DNA of 64,000 bases from Bradyrhizobium sp. CB2312 (GTDB taxonomy: Bacteria; Pseudomonadota; Alphaproteobacteria; Rhizobiales; Xanthobacteraceae), in the NCBI RefSeq assembly GCF_029714425.1, contig NZ_CP121668.1, forward strand, positions 9,383,501 through 9,447,500, given 5' to 3'. Shown piece after piece: positions 56,692-64,000 of this stretch. How positions within the stretch are numbered: position 1 is the stretch's first letter; each line of letters begins with the position of its first letter. The position numbers were made by a program, and so were the translations under genes. The notes under the pieces were generated by a model. The model made no database searches, was not told where the DNA came from, and worked only from the letters and a program-made list of their open reading frames with translations.

Positions 56692-58485
56692 TCAGACCCC
56701 CGCCACCGAGGTCCACACATCCGCCAGCTTGCGCCGCAGCGCCTGCCGGCGCGTCAGCGGCGCGGGCGGCTCCTCGTCTTCGGGCAGGCGCAAGCCGACG
56801 ACGTTGACGCGGCCGCCGGAGATGCTGCGCGCGACCAGCACGATCGCGTCCAGCGGCAGCTCGGCGCCCTCTTTCGGGGCGCGGTCGAGATGGACGTCGA
56901 AATAATCGGCGAGCGTCAGCTTGCCCTCGTCCTCACTGATCTTGACGCCGTAGATCTCGGCAAGCTCGGCCAGTGTGTGCTCCCCGGAGACCATGAAGTC
57001 GCCGAGCAGATGCGGATCGGGCGCCGAGCTCGGCTGCATGTCGACGAAGAAGCGGTCGAGCGCCTCGGCCTTCTCCGGCGGTGCCAGCAGATAGATGTAG
57101 TCGCCGGGCGCGATCGGATCGGCTTCCGTCGGCGTCAGGATGTTCTCGTTGCGGATCACCAAGGTCGGCTTGGACCAGGACGGGATCAGGCCGCGGCGGA
57201 AATAGAGGCTCTTGGATCGCACCGGATAGCCGACGAGCTGCTGCTCGAGCTGGCCGGGCAGATCGAGCTCGACGCGGCGCGGGCCGCGCTCGGCGCGCGG
57301 CAGCGCAACGTGCAGCTTGCGCGCGGCCGGCGCCAGCGTCCAGCCCTGCAGCAGCAGCGAGATGATGACGACGACAAAGGCGACGTCGAAATAGAGATAG
57401 GCTTTTGACAGGCCGACCAGCATCGGGATCGAGGCGAGGAAGATCGCGACCGCGCCGCGCAGGCCGGTCCAGGCGATGAAGATCTTTTCGCGCCAGTTGA
57501 AGCGGAACGGCGCGAGGCACACGAATACCGCGAGCGGCCGGGCCACCAGCATCAGGACCAGCGCGACGGCGACGGCCGGCAGCACGCTGGCGCCGAGCCG
57601 GCTCGGCGAGACCAGCAGGCCCAGCAGCACGAACATCACGATCTGCGCCAGCCAGGTCGCGGCATCGAGGAAGGTGACGACCGAATTATGCGCGCGGGTC
57701 GGGCGGTTGCCGATGATGATGCCGGCGAGATAGACCGCGAGAAAGCCCGAGGCATGCATGATCTGCGAGCCGCCGAAGATCACCAGCGCACCAGTGGTGA
57801 CGAACGGCGCATGCAGGCCCTGCGGCAACGCCACCTGGTTCAGCGCGATGACGACGAGCCGTCCGCCGATGACGCCGACGACGGCGCCCAGCACCGCCTC
57901 CTGGACGAACTCCATCAGCACATGGCCGGGCGAGCTCGAGCCGAGCGAGATGTATTCCACCAGCATCAGCGTGAGGAAGATCGCGAACGGATCGTTGGTG
58001 CCGGATTCCGCCTCAAGCGTCGCGCCGACGCGTGGGCGCAGGCGCAGCCCCTGGGTGTGCACCAGCAGGAACACGGCGGCGGCGTCGGTCGAGGCGACCA
58101 CGGCGCCGACCAGCAGCGATTCCGCCCAGTTGAGATCGAGCGCAAATTTCGCGAACGGCGCCGTGACCAGCGCGGTCAGCAGCACGCCGACGGTAGCGAG
58201 CACCAGGGACGGGGCGAGCACGGTGCGGATGCTGGCAAAGCGCGTCTTCAGGCCGCCGTCGAACAGGATCAAAGCGAGGGCCACCGAGCCGACCAGATAG
58301 GTGGTGCCGACGTCATTGAACTGGATCTGCCCGGGGCCGGAATCCCCGGCGAGCATGCCGATGGCAAGGAAGACGAGCAGCAAGGGCGCGCCGAAGCGCA
58401 GCGCAAGCAGGCTCGACAGGATACCGGCCATCACCAGGACGGCGCCGAGCAAAATGGCGAGGCTGAAGGAGTCGAGGGAGGCCAT
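56692..58485 (-). CDS. CPA1-type potassium/proton antiporter (NhaP2/CvrA-like)
   Basis: 597 residues. About twelve transmembrane helices (residues about 8-385) with conserved AVVASTDAAAVFLLVHTQG, ESGTNDPFAIFLTLMLVEY and WTGLRGAVAIFLASIP. A cytoplasmic C-terminus with a TrkA-C-like domain (about 395-480, GLIPSWSKPTLVIRNENILT) and a CorC/HlyC-like end completes the NhaP2 architecture. It likely exports K+ in exchange for H+. GGAAGG precedes the ATG at 58485; the frame extends further but without a start site as good. Confidence 0.9.
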   Translation of the reverse strand: MASLDSFSLAILLGAVLVMAGILSSLLALRFGAPLLLVFLAIGMLAGDSGPGQIQFNDVGTTYLVGSVALALILFDGGLKTRFASIRTVLAPSLVLATVGVLLTALVTAPFAKFALDLNWAESLLVGAVVASTDAAAVFLLVHTQGLRLRPRVGATLEAESGTNDPFAIFLTLMLVEYISLGSSSPGHVLMEFVQEAVLGAVVGVIGGRLVVIALNQVALPQGLHAPFVTTGALVIFGGSQIMHASGFLAVYLAGIIIGNRPTRAHNSVVTFLDAATWLAQIVMFVLLGLLVSPSRLGASVLPAVAVALVLMLVARPLAVFVCLAPFRFNWREKIFIAWTGLRGAVAIFLASIPMLVGLSKAYLYFDVAFVVVIISLLLQGWTLAPAARKLHVALPRAERGPRRVELDLPGQLEQQLVGYPVRSKSLYFRRGLIPSWSKPTLVIRNENILTPTEADPIAPGDYIYLLAPPEKAEALDRFFVDMQPSSAPDPHLLGDFMVSGEHTLAELAEIYGVKISEDEGKLTLADYFDVHLDRAPKEGAELPLDAIVLVARSISGGRVNVVGLRLPEDEEPPAPLTRRQALRRKLADVWTSVAGV

Positions 58486-58692
58486 CCACCTTCCGGGTAC
58501 AAATCGCTGGATTTTCATCCTTATCGTCGGCATTCCCCCGCGCCAACCCATTTTCGCGGCTCGCGGCAATCTGCCCGTATTTTGCGGCCTTAACGCGCCT
58601 CACTTCACGGTGTATCGATGGCCGGTCCGCACCCTTTGTGGGATTCTGCGGCGCCCTCGAATCAATCCTCTCCCCGCCTTCCGACGAGACCG

Positions 58693-60009
58693 ATGGACAT
58701 GGACCTCAAAGACTTCATGGAGTTCGTGCAGACGACCGCGCGCAGCGTCGGGGCGGAGATTTCCTCGCCCTGGTTCTACCTGCAATTTGGTCTCATTCTC
58801 GCGGCAGCCGGCCTCGCCTATGCCGCGGAAGCCGGCATTCGCAATCGCGTCGACATGACATCGCTGGCGATGGGCTGGCCGCTGCCGCTGCGGCACTTCT
58901 CGCGGGTGATGATGTCGAGCGCCTCGACGGCGGTGTTCACCCTGCTCGTGATCGTCTGCCGCGTGGTGATGTACCATGCGACCTGGCCGAGCCGCTCCTA
59001 TCTGCTGATGGTCGCCGCCAAGATGGGGCTGGCCTGGCTCGTGATCCGGCTGGTGACCTCGGTCCTGCGCAACGCCTTCATCGTCAAGCTGGTCTCGATC
59101 ACCGCCTGGTTCGTCGCGGCGCTGTCCATCATCGGCCAGCTCGATTCGACCGTCGATCTGCTCGATTCCTTCGCCATCGTGCTCGGCGGCCTCAGGCTGA
59201 CGCCGCTCCTCGTCATCAAGGCCGGCGCGCTGCTGCTGATCGCGCTCTGGGCCACCAACATCGCCAGCAATTTCGCCGAGAGCCGGATCAATTCGACCAC
59301 CGATCTGACCCCGTCGGTGCAGGTGCTGCTGGTCAAGATCATCCGCATCGGGCTGCTTGCCGTCGCCATCGTGATCGCGCTCGGCGCGGTTGGCATCGAC
59401 CTCTCGGCGCTCGCGGTATTCTCCGGCGCGGTCGGCGTCGGCATCGGTATCGGCCTGCAGAAGATCGTCGCCAATTTCATCTCGGGCATCATCCTGCTCG
59501 CCGACAAGTCGGTGAAGCCGGGCGACCTCGTCACCATCGGCGACAACACCGGGCGCATCAGCGCGATGAAGACGCGCTATATTTCCGTCGCCGCAGGCGA
59601 CGGCCGCGAATTCCTGGTGCCGAACGAGGACCTGGTGACGCAGAAGGTCGTCAACTGGACCTATACCGACAAGAACACGCTGGTGAAGATCGCCTTCGGC
59701 ACCAATTACGACGCCGACCCGCGCGTGGTCACCAAGCTCGCCGCCGAGACCGCCGCCGCCCATCCGCGCGCGACGAAGGGCAAGCCGCCGAACAGCATTT
59801 TGACCGAGTTCGCCGAGGCCGGGATGAAGTTCTCGCTGACCTTCTGGATCGCGGACCCCGACGGCATGGACAACGTCAAGAGCGACGTCATGCTGGCGCT
59901 GTGGGACGCCTTCAAGCGCGAGGGCATCCGGGTTCCCTACCCCGTCCGCGAAATCCGCGTCCGCGGCGGCGCCCTGCCGGTCGAAACCACCGTAGAAGTC
60001 CCGAATTAG
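58693..60009 (+). CDS. Mechanosensitive ion channel (MscS family)
   Basis: 438 residues. Several extra N-terminal helices precede the MscS core: pore helix GAVGVGIGIGLQKIVANFIS near 254, then the beta domain LADKSVKPGDLVTIGDNTGR and NEDLVTQKVVNWTYTD. It opens under membrane tension to release solutes. Divergent from the antiporter gene, which also handles ionic stress. The ATG at 58693 yields MDMDLKDFMEF; an upstream in-frame start at 58618 is possible. Confidence 0.9.
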   Translation: MDMDLKDFMEFVQTTARSVGAEISSPWFYLQFGLILAAAGLAYAAEAGIRNRVDMTSLAMGWPLPLRHFSRVMMSSASTAVFTLLVIVCRVVMYHATWPSRSYLLMVAAKMGLAWLVIRLVTSVLRNAFIVKLVSITAWFVAALSIIGQLDSTVDLLDSFAIVLGGLRLTPLLVIKAGALLLIALWATNIASNFAESRINSTTDLTPSVQVLLVKIIRIGLLAVAIVIALGAVGIDLSALAVFSGAVGVGIGIGLQKIVANFISGIILLADKSVKPGDLVTIGDNTGRISAMKTRYISVAAGDGREFLVPNEDLVTQKVVNWTYTDKNTLVKIAFGTNYDADPRVVTKLAAETAAAHPRATKGKPPNSILTEFAEAGMKFSLTFWIADPDGMDNVKSDVMLALWDAFKREGIRVPYPVREIRVRGGALPVETTVEVPN

Positions 60010-60129
60010 GCCCGCTTTCGGGCGCAAAGACCACGCTCGGCTTGCATGAAGGCGGGCAATCATTAAATTAGGGCCTGAAATCAAGCTTTTCCGCCGACAT
60101 CGAGATTCAGCCCGGAAGACCGCACAAGC

Positions 60130-60948
60130 ATGAGCTACGTCGAAGCCACCGATACCTCCCTGCGCAAGACCGGACAGATCAAGCTGCACGGGCCGAGCGC
60201 CTTTGCCGGCATGCGCAAGGCAGGAGCGCTGGTGGCGAAGTGCCTCGACGAGCTCACCGACATCGTCGGCCCCGGCGTGCCGACCTCGAAGATCGACGAA
60301 TTCGTCCGCGACTTCGCCTTCAGCCACGGCGCCTATCCGGCTACACTGATGTATCGCGGCTATCGCTACTCGACCTGCACCTCGCTCAACCACGTGGTCT
60401 GCCACGGCATGCCCGGCGACCGTCCGCTGAAAGAGGGCGACATCGTCAACATCGACGTCACCTTCATCGTCGACGGCTGGTACGGCGATTCCAGCCGGAT
60501 GTATGCGGTCGGCCCGATCGCGCGCAAGGCGGAGCGGCTGATCGAGGTGACGTATGAGGCGATGATGCGCGGCATCGCCGCCGTAAAACCCGGCGCCACC
60601 ACCGGCGACATCGGCCACGCCATCCAGAGTTTTGTCGAGCCGCAGGGCATGAGCGTGGTGCGCGATTTCTGCGGCCATGGCCTTGGCCGCATGTTCCACG
60701 ACGAGCCGAACATCATCCATATCGGCCGGCCCGGCGAGGGCGTGCAGCTCAAGCCCGGCATGTTCTTCACCATCGAGCCGATGATCAATCTCGGCAAGCC
60801 GCATGTGAAGATCCTGTCCGACGGCTGGACCGCGGTGACCCGCGACCGCTCGCTGTCGGCGCAGTTCGAGCACTCGGTCGGCGTCACCGCCACGGGCGTC
60901 GAGATCTTCACGCTGTCGGAGCGGCACGGCGAAAAGCAGATCGGGTGA
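60130..60948 (+). CDS. map: Methionine aminopeptidase, type I
   Basis: 272 residues. It removes the N-terminal methionine from nascent proteins. The five metal ligands are visible: aspartates in VNIDVTF and YGDSSRMYA, His in CGHGLGRMF, Glu in FTIEPMINL and Glu in AQFEHSVGV; the substrate His is in NHVVCHGMPGDR. The 3' end (HGEKQIG, stop) has a displaced, slightly diverged copy at 62260-62307. Confidence 0.96.
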   Translation: MSYVEATDTSLRKTGQIKLHGPSAFAGMRKAGALVAKCLDELTDIVGPGVPTSKIDEFVRDFAFSHGAYPATLMYRGYRYSTCTSLNHVVCHGMPGDRPLKEGDIVNIDVTFIVDGWYGDSSRMYAVGPIARKAERLIEVTYEAMMRGIAAVKPGATTGDIGHAIQSFVEPQGMSVVRDFCGHGLGRMFHDEPNIIHIGRPGEGVQLKPGMFFTIEPMINLGKPHVKILSDGWTAVTRDRSLSAQFEHSVGVTATGVEIFTLSERHGEKQIG

Positions 60949-60992
60949 TTTCAGACTCCGGCTCGATCAAGACGTTCGAGCTTGCCGACCAC

Positions 60993-61012
60993 GCGCCGCC
61001 ATCGGGCGGCGC
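60993..61012. terminator. GC hairpin after map (weak terminator candidate)
   Basis: GCGCCGCC / GGCGGCGC with an ATCG loop, between the convergent map and LuxR genes. A strong stem, but there is no T run on either side, so termination would be inefficient or rho-assisted. Confidence 0.35.
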
Positions 61013-61051
61013 CGTTGCGTGATGACACATCAGATGCCGAGGCGGAACGAT

Positions 61052-62185
61052 TCAGGCGCGAAACGGATCCGCATGCGCCGCAACCAGCTTCACCAGCTCG
61101 GCCTGGCGGTGCACGCCCGTCTTGGCGAACAGACGTTGCAGATGGGTTTTGACCGTGGTTTCGGCGATCCCTAGCGCCGGGGCCGTCTTCGGCACGCCGG
61201 TGACACTCATCATGGCCTGAAGAACGCGAACCTCGCCGGGTGTGAGCTTGTAACGCCTGGCGACCGTTTCGAGCGGCGGCGGTGCGTAGGCCGAGACCTT
61301 GCGAACGAAGATAGCGGCCACGGCCGAATGAACCCTGCCTTGCCGACGGCGGGCGCCCGAGGTGAGCGGCAGCACGTGGGCAAACCAGCCATGGTCCGAC
61401 TGCTCCATCAGCGGCACCGCGATCCCGCTGACGCCGATCGCGCCGTCGCCGTCGTTCGCGGCAACCAGGAGGTCCCGCAGGATGCGGGCTGCGTGAGGAT
61501 CGACGGCGGTCAGCACGTTTCGCGGGCGGCTCAAGACCGTTCCGCTGTCGCACAACGCCTGGCCGGCCTCGTTGACGAACACGATCCGGCCAGAGCTATC
61601 GACGAGATAGACGCAGGAGCCGATCGCATCGAAGGCATCCGACAGGGCTGACGACCCCTCCCTGTGAACGTCGATCACGTTCCCGATCAGCACGGCGCGC
61701 CGCATATGGGGGACCAACAGCCGCATCCGATGGCGCATGCCATCGTCGACCAGCCCCTGCCTTTCGTTGCGAAACACCCCGAAGAGGGCGAAGCCGTTCG
61801 CCGATTTGTCGAGGGTCGCGGCAAGATGATCGACCCAGCCGTTGGGTTTCGCCCACTTCTGGTAGACCGGCGTGGCGATGAATTCCTCGTAGGGCATGAG
61901 ATCAGCGATGCTGTAGATGTCCCCGACCTCGAAAAAGAACTGGCTAACGGTGACCGGATCGAACCGCACATGATCGTTGAAATACGCGGTGAGGGCATCC
62001 GCGGGCATGTTCCAGTTGTATCGGGCCGCCCCTTGCCGCGCGACGACCTCCTTGGAGTAGAGCGATGCTGCCGTTCCGCCGACGAACTGACATGTCTGCT
62101 CGAGGACGTCGGTCCATAGTGCTGAATCGAGGGCGGCATCGTAGATGTCCCCGATCAGGTGCGATACCAGATCCACGTCAACCAT
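61052..62185 (-). CDS. LuxR family transcriptional regulator
   Basis: 377 residues. The N-terminal region (about 1-180) begins VSHLIGDIYDAALDSALWTD and has no domain I can name firmly; the middle (SCVYLVDSSGRIVFVNEAGQ, about 190-230) looks PAS-like. The C-terminal LuxR helix-turn-helix is RYKLTPGEVRVLQAMM and AETTVKTHLQRLFAKTGVHR. No receiver or autoinducer domain. Convergent with map, and followed downstream on its 5' side by a fragment of the map 3' end, suggesting that this gene was inserted into the map-Ada interval. Targets unknown. Confidence 0.82.
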   Translation of the reverse strand: MVDVDLVSHLIGDIYDAALDSALWTDVLEQTCQFVGGTAASLYSKEVVARQGAARYNWNMPADALTAYFNDHVRFDPVTVSQFFFEVGDIYSIADLMPYEEFIATPVYQKWAKPNGWVDHLAATLDKSANGFALFGVFRNERQGLVDDGMRHRMRLLVPHMRRAVLIGNVIDVHREGSSALSDAFDAIGSCVYLVDSSGRIVFVNEAGQALCDSGTVLSRPRNVLTAVDPHAARILRDLLVAANDGDGAIGVSGIAVPLMEQSDHGWFAHVLPLTSGARRRQGRVHSAVAAIFVRKVSAYAPPPLETVARRYKLTPGEVRVLQAMMSVTGVPKTAPALGIAETTVKTHLQRLFAKTGVHRQAELVKLVAAHADPFRA

Positions 62186-62259
62186 CGTTCGGCAGCTCCA
62201 TCATCCGATCGGTTGGTAGCGGTATCCTGGAAGAACGACGTCCTCCGAATGGAGGATGG

Positions 62260-62307
62260 TATGGGCGACGAGACCTTCACTGTCGGAGCGGCACAGCGAG
62301 AAGCAGG
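62260..62307 (+). pseudogene. Displaced copy of the map gene 3' end
   Basis: ATGGGCGACGAGACCTTCAC and TGTCGGAGCGGCACAGCGAG plus AAGCAGGTCGGG align with the last roughly 48 bp of map (60901-60948) with about five substitutions and one 2-bp deletion. It has no start and is not expected to be translated. Confidence 0.75.
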
Positions 62308-62324
62308 TCGGGCCGTAACGCCCC

Positions 62325-62360
62325 GTCATTCCGGGGCGCTGCGCAGCGCCCCGGAATGAC
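62325..62360. repeat. Short perfect palindrome (family A-like)
   Basis: GTCATTCCGGGGCGCT / AGCGCCCCGGAATGAC around GCGC: 16-bp arms, 4-base loop. It lies between the LuxR and Ada-AraC genes and could form a strong RNA hairpin on either strand. Confidence 0.88.
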
Positions 62361-62370
62361 AACCAAACTA

Positions 62371-62985
62371 CTATCGCCGCCGACGGAATGACGACGGCGG
62401 CCGCTTGTAGGTCGCGACAAATGCATCGTTGAATCTGCGCACGCTGCCGAAACCGGCGGCGAAGGCGATCTCCGCCAATGTCATGCTGGTCTGGTCGATC
62501 AGACGCTTGGCTTCCTGCACACGGCGGGTCGCGGCGATCTCGCTCGGGCTCGCACCGGCGTGACGCATGAACAGGCGGAGCAGATGGCGTGAGCCCACTC
62601 CCAAGACTTCCGCAAGGTCCTTCATCGACGCGCGATCGAGAAAGCCGTCATTGATCAGGCGCATCCCGCGCGCGACGGTGCTGGCCGTGCCCATCCACGC
62701 CGGCGAGCCCGGGGCCGTTTCCGGCCGGCAGCGCAGGCACGGACGGAAGCCGGCGCGCTCGGCGGCGGCAGCCGTCGGGTAGAAGGTCACGTTCTCGGAG
62801 CGCGCCGGGCGAACCGGACAGACCGGCCGGCAATAGATACGCGTCGAGCGAACGCCGGAGAAGAACAGGCCATCGAAGGCGCAAGCCCGCGCCAGGCGCG
62901 CCCGGTCGCAGGTCGCCCAGTCGAGATGCGGTGGCAACGCCTGTGGCTGCGCGGAAACCTTCGCCATGATGCAATGATAATTCAT
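62371..62985 (-). CDS. Ada-type methylphosphotriester sensor / AraC regulator (AdaA-like)
   Basis: 204 residues. The N-terminal Ada zinc domain has all four cysteines: C52, C56, C83 and C86 (YCRPVCPVRPARSENVTFYP; FRPCLRCRPE), of which the first should accept methyl from DNA phosphotriesters. Two AraC helix-turn-helix motifs follow (DLAEVLGVGSRHLLRLFMRH; TLAEIAFAAGFGSVRRFNDA). There is no C-terminal methyltransferase domain, so this is the regulatory half only. GAGG lies before the ATG at 62985. Divergent from an EamA gene it may control. Confidence 0.9.
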   Translation of the reverse strand: MNYHCIMAKVSAQPQALPPHLDWATCDRARLARACAFDGLFFSGVRSTRIYCRPVCPVRPARSENVTFYPTAAAAERAGFRPCLRCRPETAPGSPAWMGTASTVARGMRLINDGFLDRASMKDLAEVLGVGSRHLLRLFMRHAGASPSEIAATRRVQEAKRLIDQTSMTLAEIAFAAGFGSVRRFNDAFVATYKRPPSSFRRRR

Positions 62986-63098
62986 CTGACCTCGCCGAGT
63001 AGCTGAAATCGGACTCGGTCGGGCGATGAGGTCCGAATTCAGCCAGCCTGCGCCGCCGCGCCGGATCATGGTCCCGGTCCATCCGGGAGCAGATTCGC

Positions 63099-64000
63099 AT
63101 GAGCACGCAGGCGCAACGAACGACGTCAGGACAAATCACTCTCGTCATCGAGATCGGGCTTCTGCTGCTGCTCTCGCTGATCTGGGGTAGCTCGTTCACG
63201 CTGATCAAGGTCGCGATCTCATCGATCCCGCCGTTTACGATGGTCGCCGCGCGCGTGACGATCGCGGCCATCCTTCTGGTCGGGATTGCCCATGCGCAGG
63301 GACACGCCCTTCCCCGCCGAGGGTCGGTCTGGGCCGGCTTCTTCGTGCAGGGACTGCTGCAAAGCGCGCTGCCGTTTACCCTGATCAGTTGGGGCGAGAT
63401 GCATATCGCAAGCGGTCTTGCCGGCGTGCTCAATGCCACCCCGCCGATGTTCGTGCTCGCGATCGCGATGACGACCGGACGCGGACGGCAGGCCGTCACC
63501 AGGTGGAAGATCATCGGCGTCGCGCTCGGCCTTGCCGGCGTGGCAGTCACGATGGGTCTCGATGCGTTGTCCGGAATCGGCACCGCCGCGCCGTTGGCGC
63601 AGGCGGCCGTGCTCGGCGCCAGCCTCTGCTACGCGCTCGCACCCATGTGGGGCCAGCGGTTCTCGAAGCTTCCGGCCATCGTCACGGCCGCCGGCGCCAT
63701 GAGCTGCGCCGCGATCCCGATGGTTCCCGCCGCACTCATCCTCGAGCGGCCTTGGACGCTCGCGCCGACGTCGCAGGCGGTCGCAGCCGTCATCGGCCTC
63801 GCCGTGGTCTGCACCGCGCTCGCGATGGTGATCTATTTCCGCCTGATCCGCACGCTTGGCCCACTCGGCACCACCAGCGGCAGCTATCTGCGCGCGGGAT
63901 TTGCGGTGGCGCTCGGCACGGCATGGCTCGGCGAGCGCTTCACTTTGTCGGCCCTCACAGGCATGGCGCTCATTCTGGCCGGGGTCATCGCAATCACGAT
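63099..64000 (+). CDS. EamA (DMT) family transporter, cut by window end
   Basis: At least 300 residues; the frame stays open to the last base. Typical DMT start (LLLLLSLIWGSSFTLIKVAI near residues 21-40) and the conserved GLAGVLNATPPMFVLAIAM near 110-130; the second half begins near 165 and ends with GTAWLGERFTLSALTGMALI. About ten helices. GGGAG precedes the ATG at 63099. Substrate unknown. Divergent from the Ada-AraC gene, so export of a damaging compound under alkylation stress is a possible, unproven link. Confidence 0.85.
   Translation, partial: MSTQAQRTTSGQITLVIEIGLLLLLSLIWGSSFTLIKVAISSIPPFTMVAARVTIAAILLVGIAHAQGHALPRRGSVWAGFFVQGLLQSALPFTLISWGEMHIASGLAGVLNATPPMFVLAIAMTTGRGRQAVTRWKIIGVALGLAGVAVTMGLDALSGIGTAAPLAQAAVLGASLCYALAPMWGQRFSKLPAIVTAAGAMSCAAIPMVPAALILERPWTLAPTSQAVAAVIGLAVVCTALAMVIYFRLIRTLGPLGTTSGSYLRAGFAVALGTAWLGERFTLSALTGMALILAGVIAIT

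Noticed and set aside
58600..60927. A 775-codon minus-strand open frame
   Set aside because: Antisense shadow of the MscS and map genes, which carry conserved motifs.

Overview
The window reads as a chromosomal segment of an alphaproteobacterium of the Bradyrhizobium / Nitrobacteraceae type. The grounds are the high G+C coding bias, the pckA / chvI-chvG / hprK-EIIA-HPr block typical of Rhizobiales, and several families of short palindromic intergenic repeats of the kind scattered through Bradyrhizobium genomes. No rRNA, tRNA, CRISPR array or prophage was seen. Organism identity is an inference from gene content. About 56 genes were called; nearly all very long antisense open frames are shadows caused by GC-rich codon use.

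Layout. 0-5.5 kb: end of a Sel1-repeat protein, a TauE/SafE exporter with its TIGR02186 partner, a metallo-hydrolase, an EamA transporter divergent from a LysR regulator, and a small secreted protein. 5.6-11 kb: glycogen phosphorylase, a thioesterase-fold protein, and ATP-dependent PEP carboxykinase with a clear intrinsic terminator. 11.3-14.7 kb: an exported TPR-CHAT protein and a HugZ-like protein. 14.9-19 kb: ChvI-ChvG two-component system, then HPr kinase, EIIA-Man and HPr (regulatory PTS). 19-22.7 kb: a GT39-like membrane glycosyltransferase and elongation factor 4 (lepA).

22.7-33.5 kb is an accessory-looking stretch. It holds about 0.65-0.8 kb without a convincing gene, a possibly 5'-truncated NicO-type Ni/Co exporter, an operon of a secreted metallo-beta-lactamase-fold lactonase-like enzyme with two membrane-anchored beta-propeller proteins coupled by 4-bp overlaps, and an unknown secreted protein. 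It also holds a NiCoT-type nickel transporter, an IS1182-family element with a frameshifted transposase, a class III adenylate cyclase-TPR protein, and decayed sequence. 33.5-46.6 kb is a metabolic patchwork: prolyl iminopeptidase, serine hydrolase, Asp/Glu racemase, alpha/beta hydrolase, FAD monooxygenase, SRPBCC protein, a TPR protein, an amidase divergent from a GNAT enzyme around a palindrome, and an acyl-CoA dehydrogenase-like flavoenzyme. 46.7-64 kb returns to core-like content: chemoreceptor, degenerate-GGDEF/EAL protein, MepA endopeptidase, modABC, PepSY protein, K+/H+ antiporter, MscS channel, methionine aminopeptidase, a LuxR regulator, an Ada-AraC regulator and an EamA transporter cut by the window edge.

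Functional links visible here: ChvGI, HprK, EIIA and HPr form one signalling block next to pckA, tying envelope sensing to carbon status. Two Ni/Co transporters with His-rich loops flank the hydrolase/propeller operon. modABC is a compact three-gene transporter. The most unusual structural observations are a 232-236 bp tandem duplication that includes the 3' end of the EAL gene, and a displaced copy of the map 3' end on the far side of the LuxR gene. A cleanly mapped IS with a 5-bp target duplication and the palindrome between amidase and acetyltransferase come next. The best candidates for a poorly described system are the hydrolase/two-propeller operon and the exported CHAT-TPR protein.
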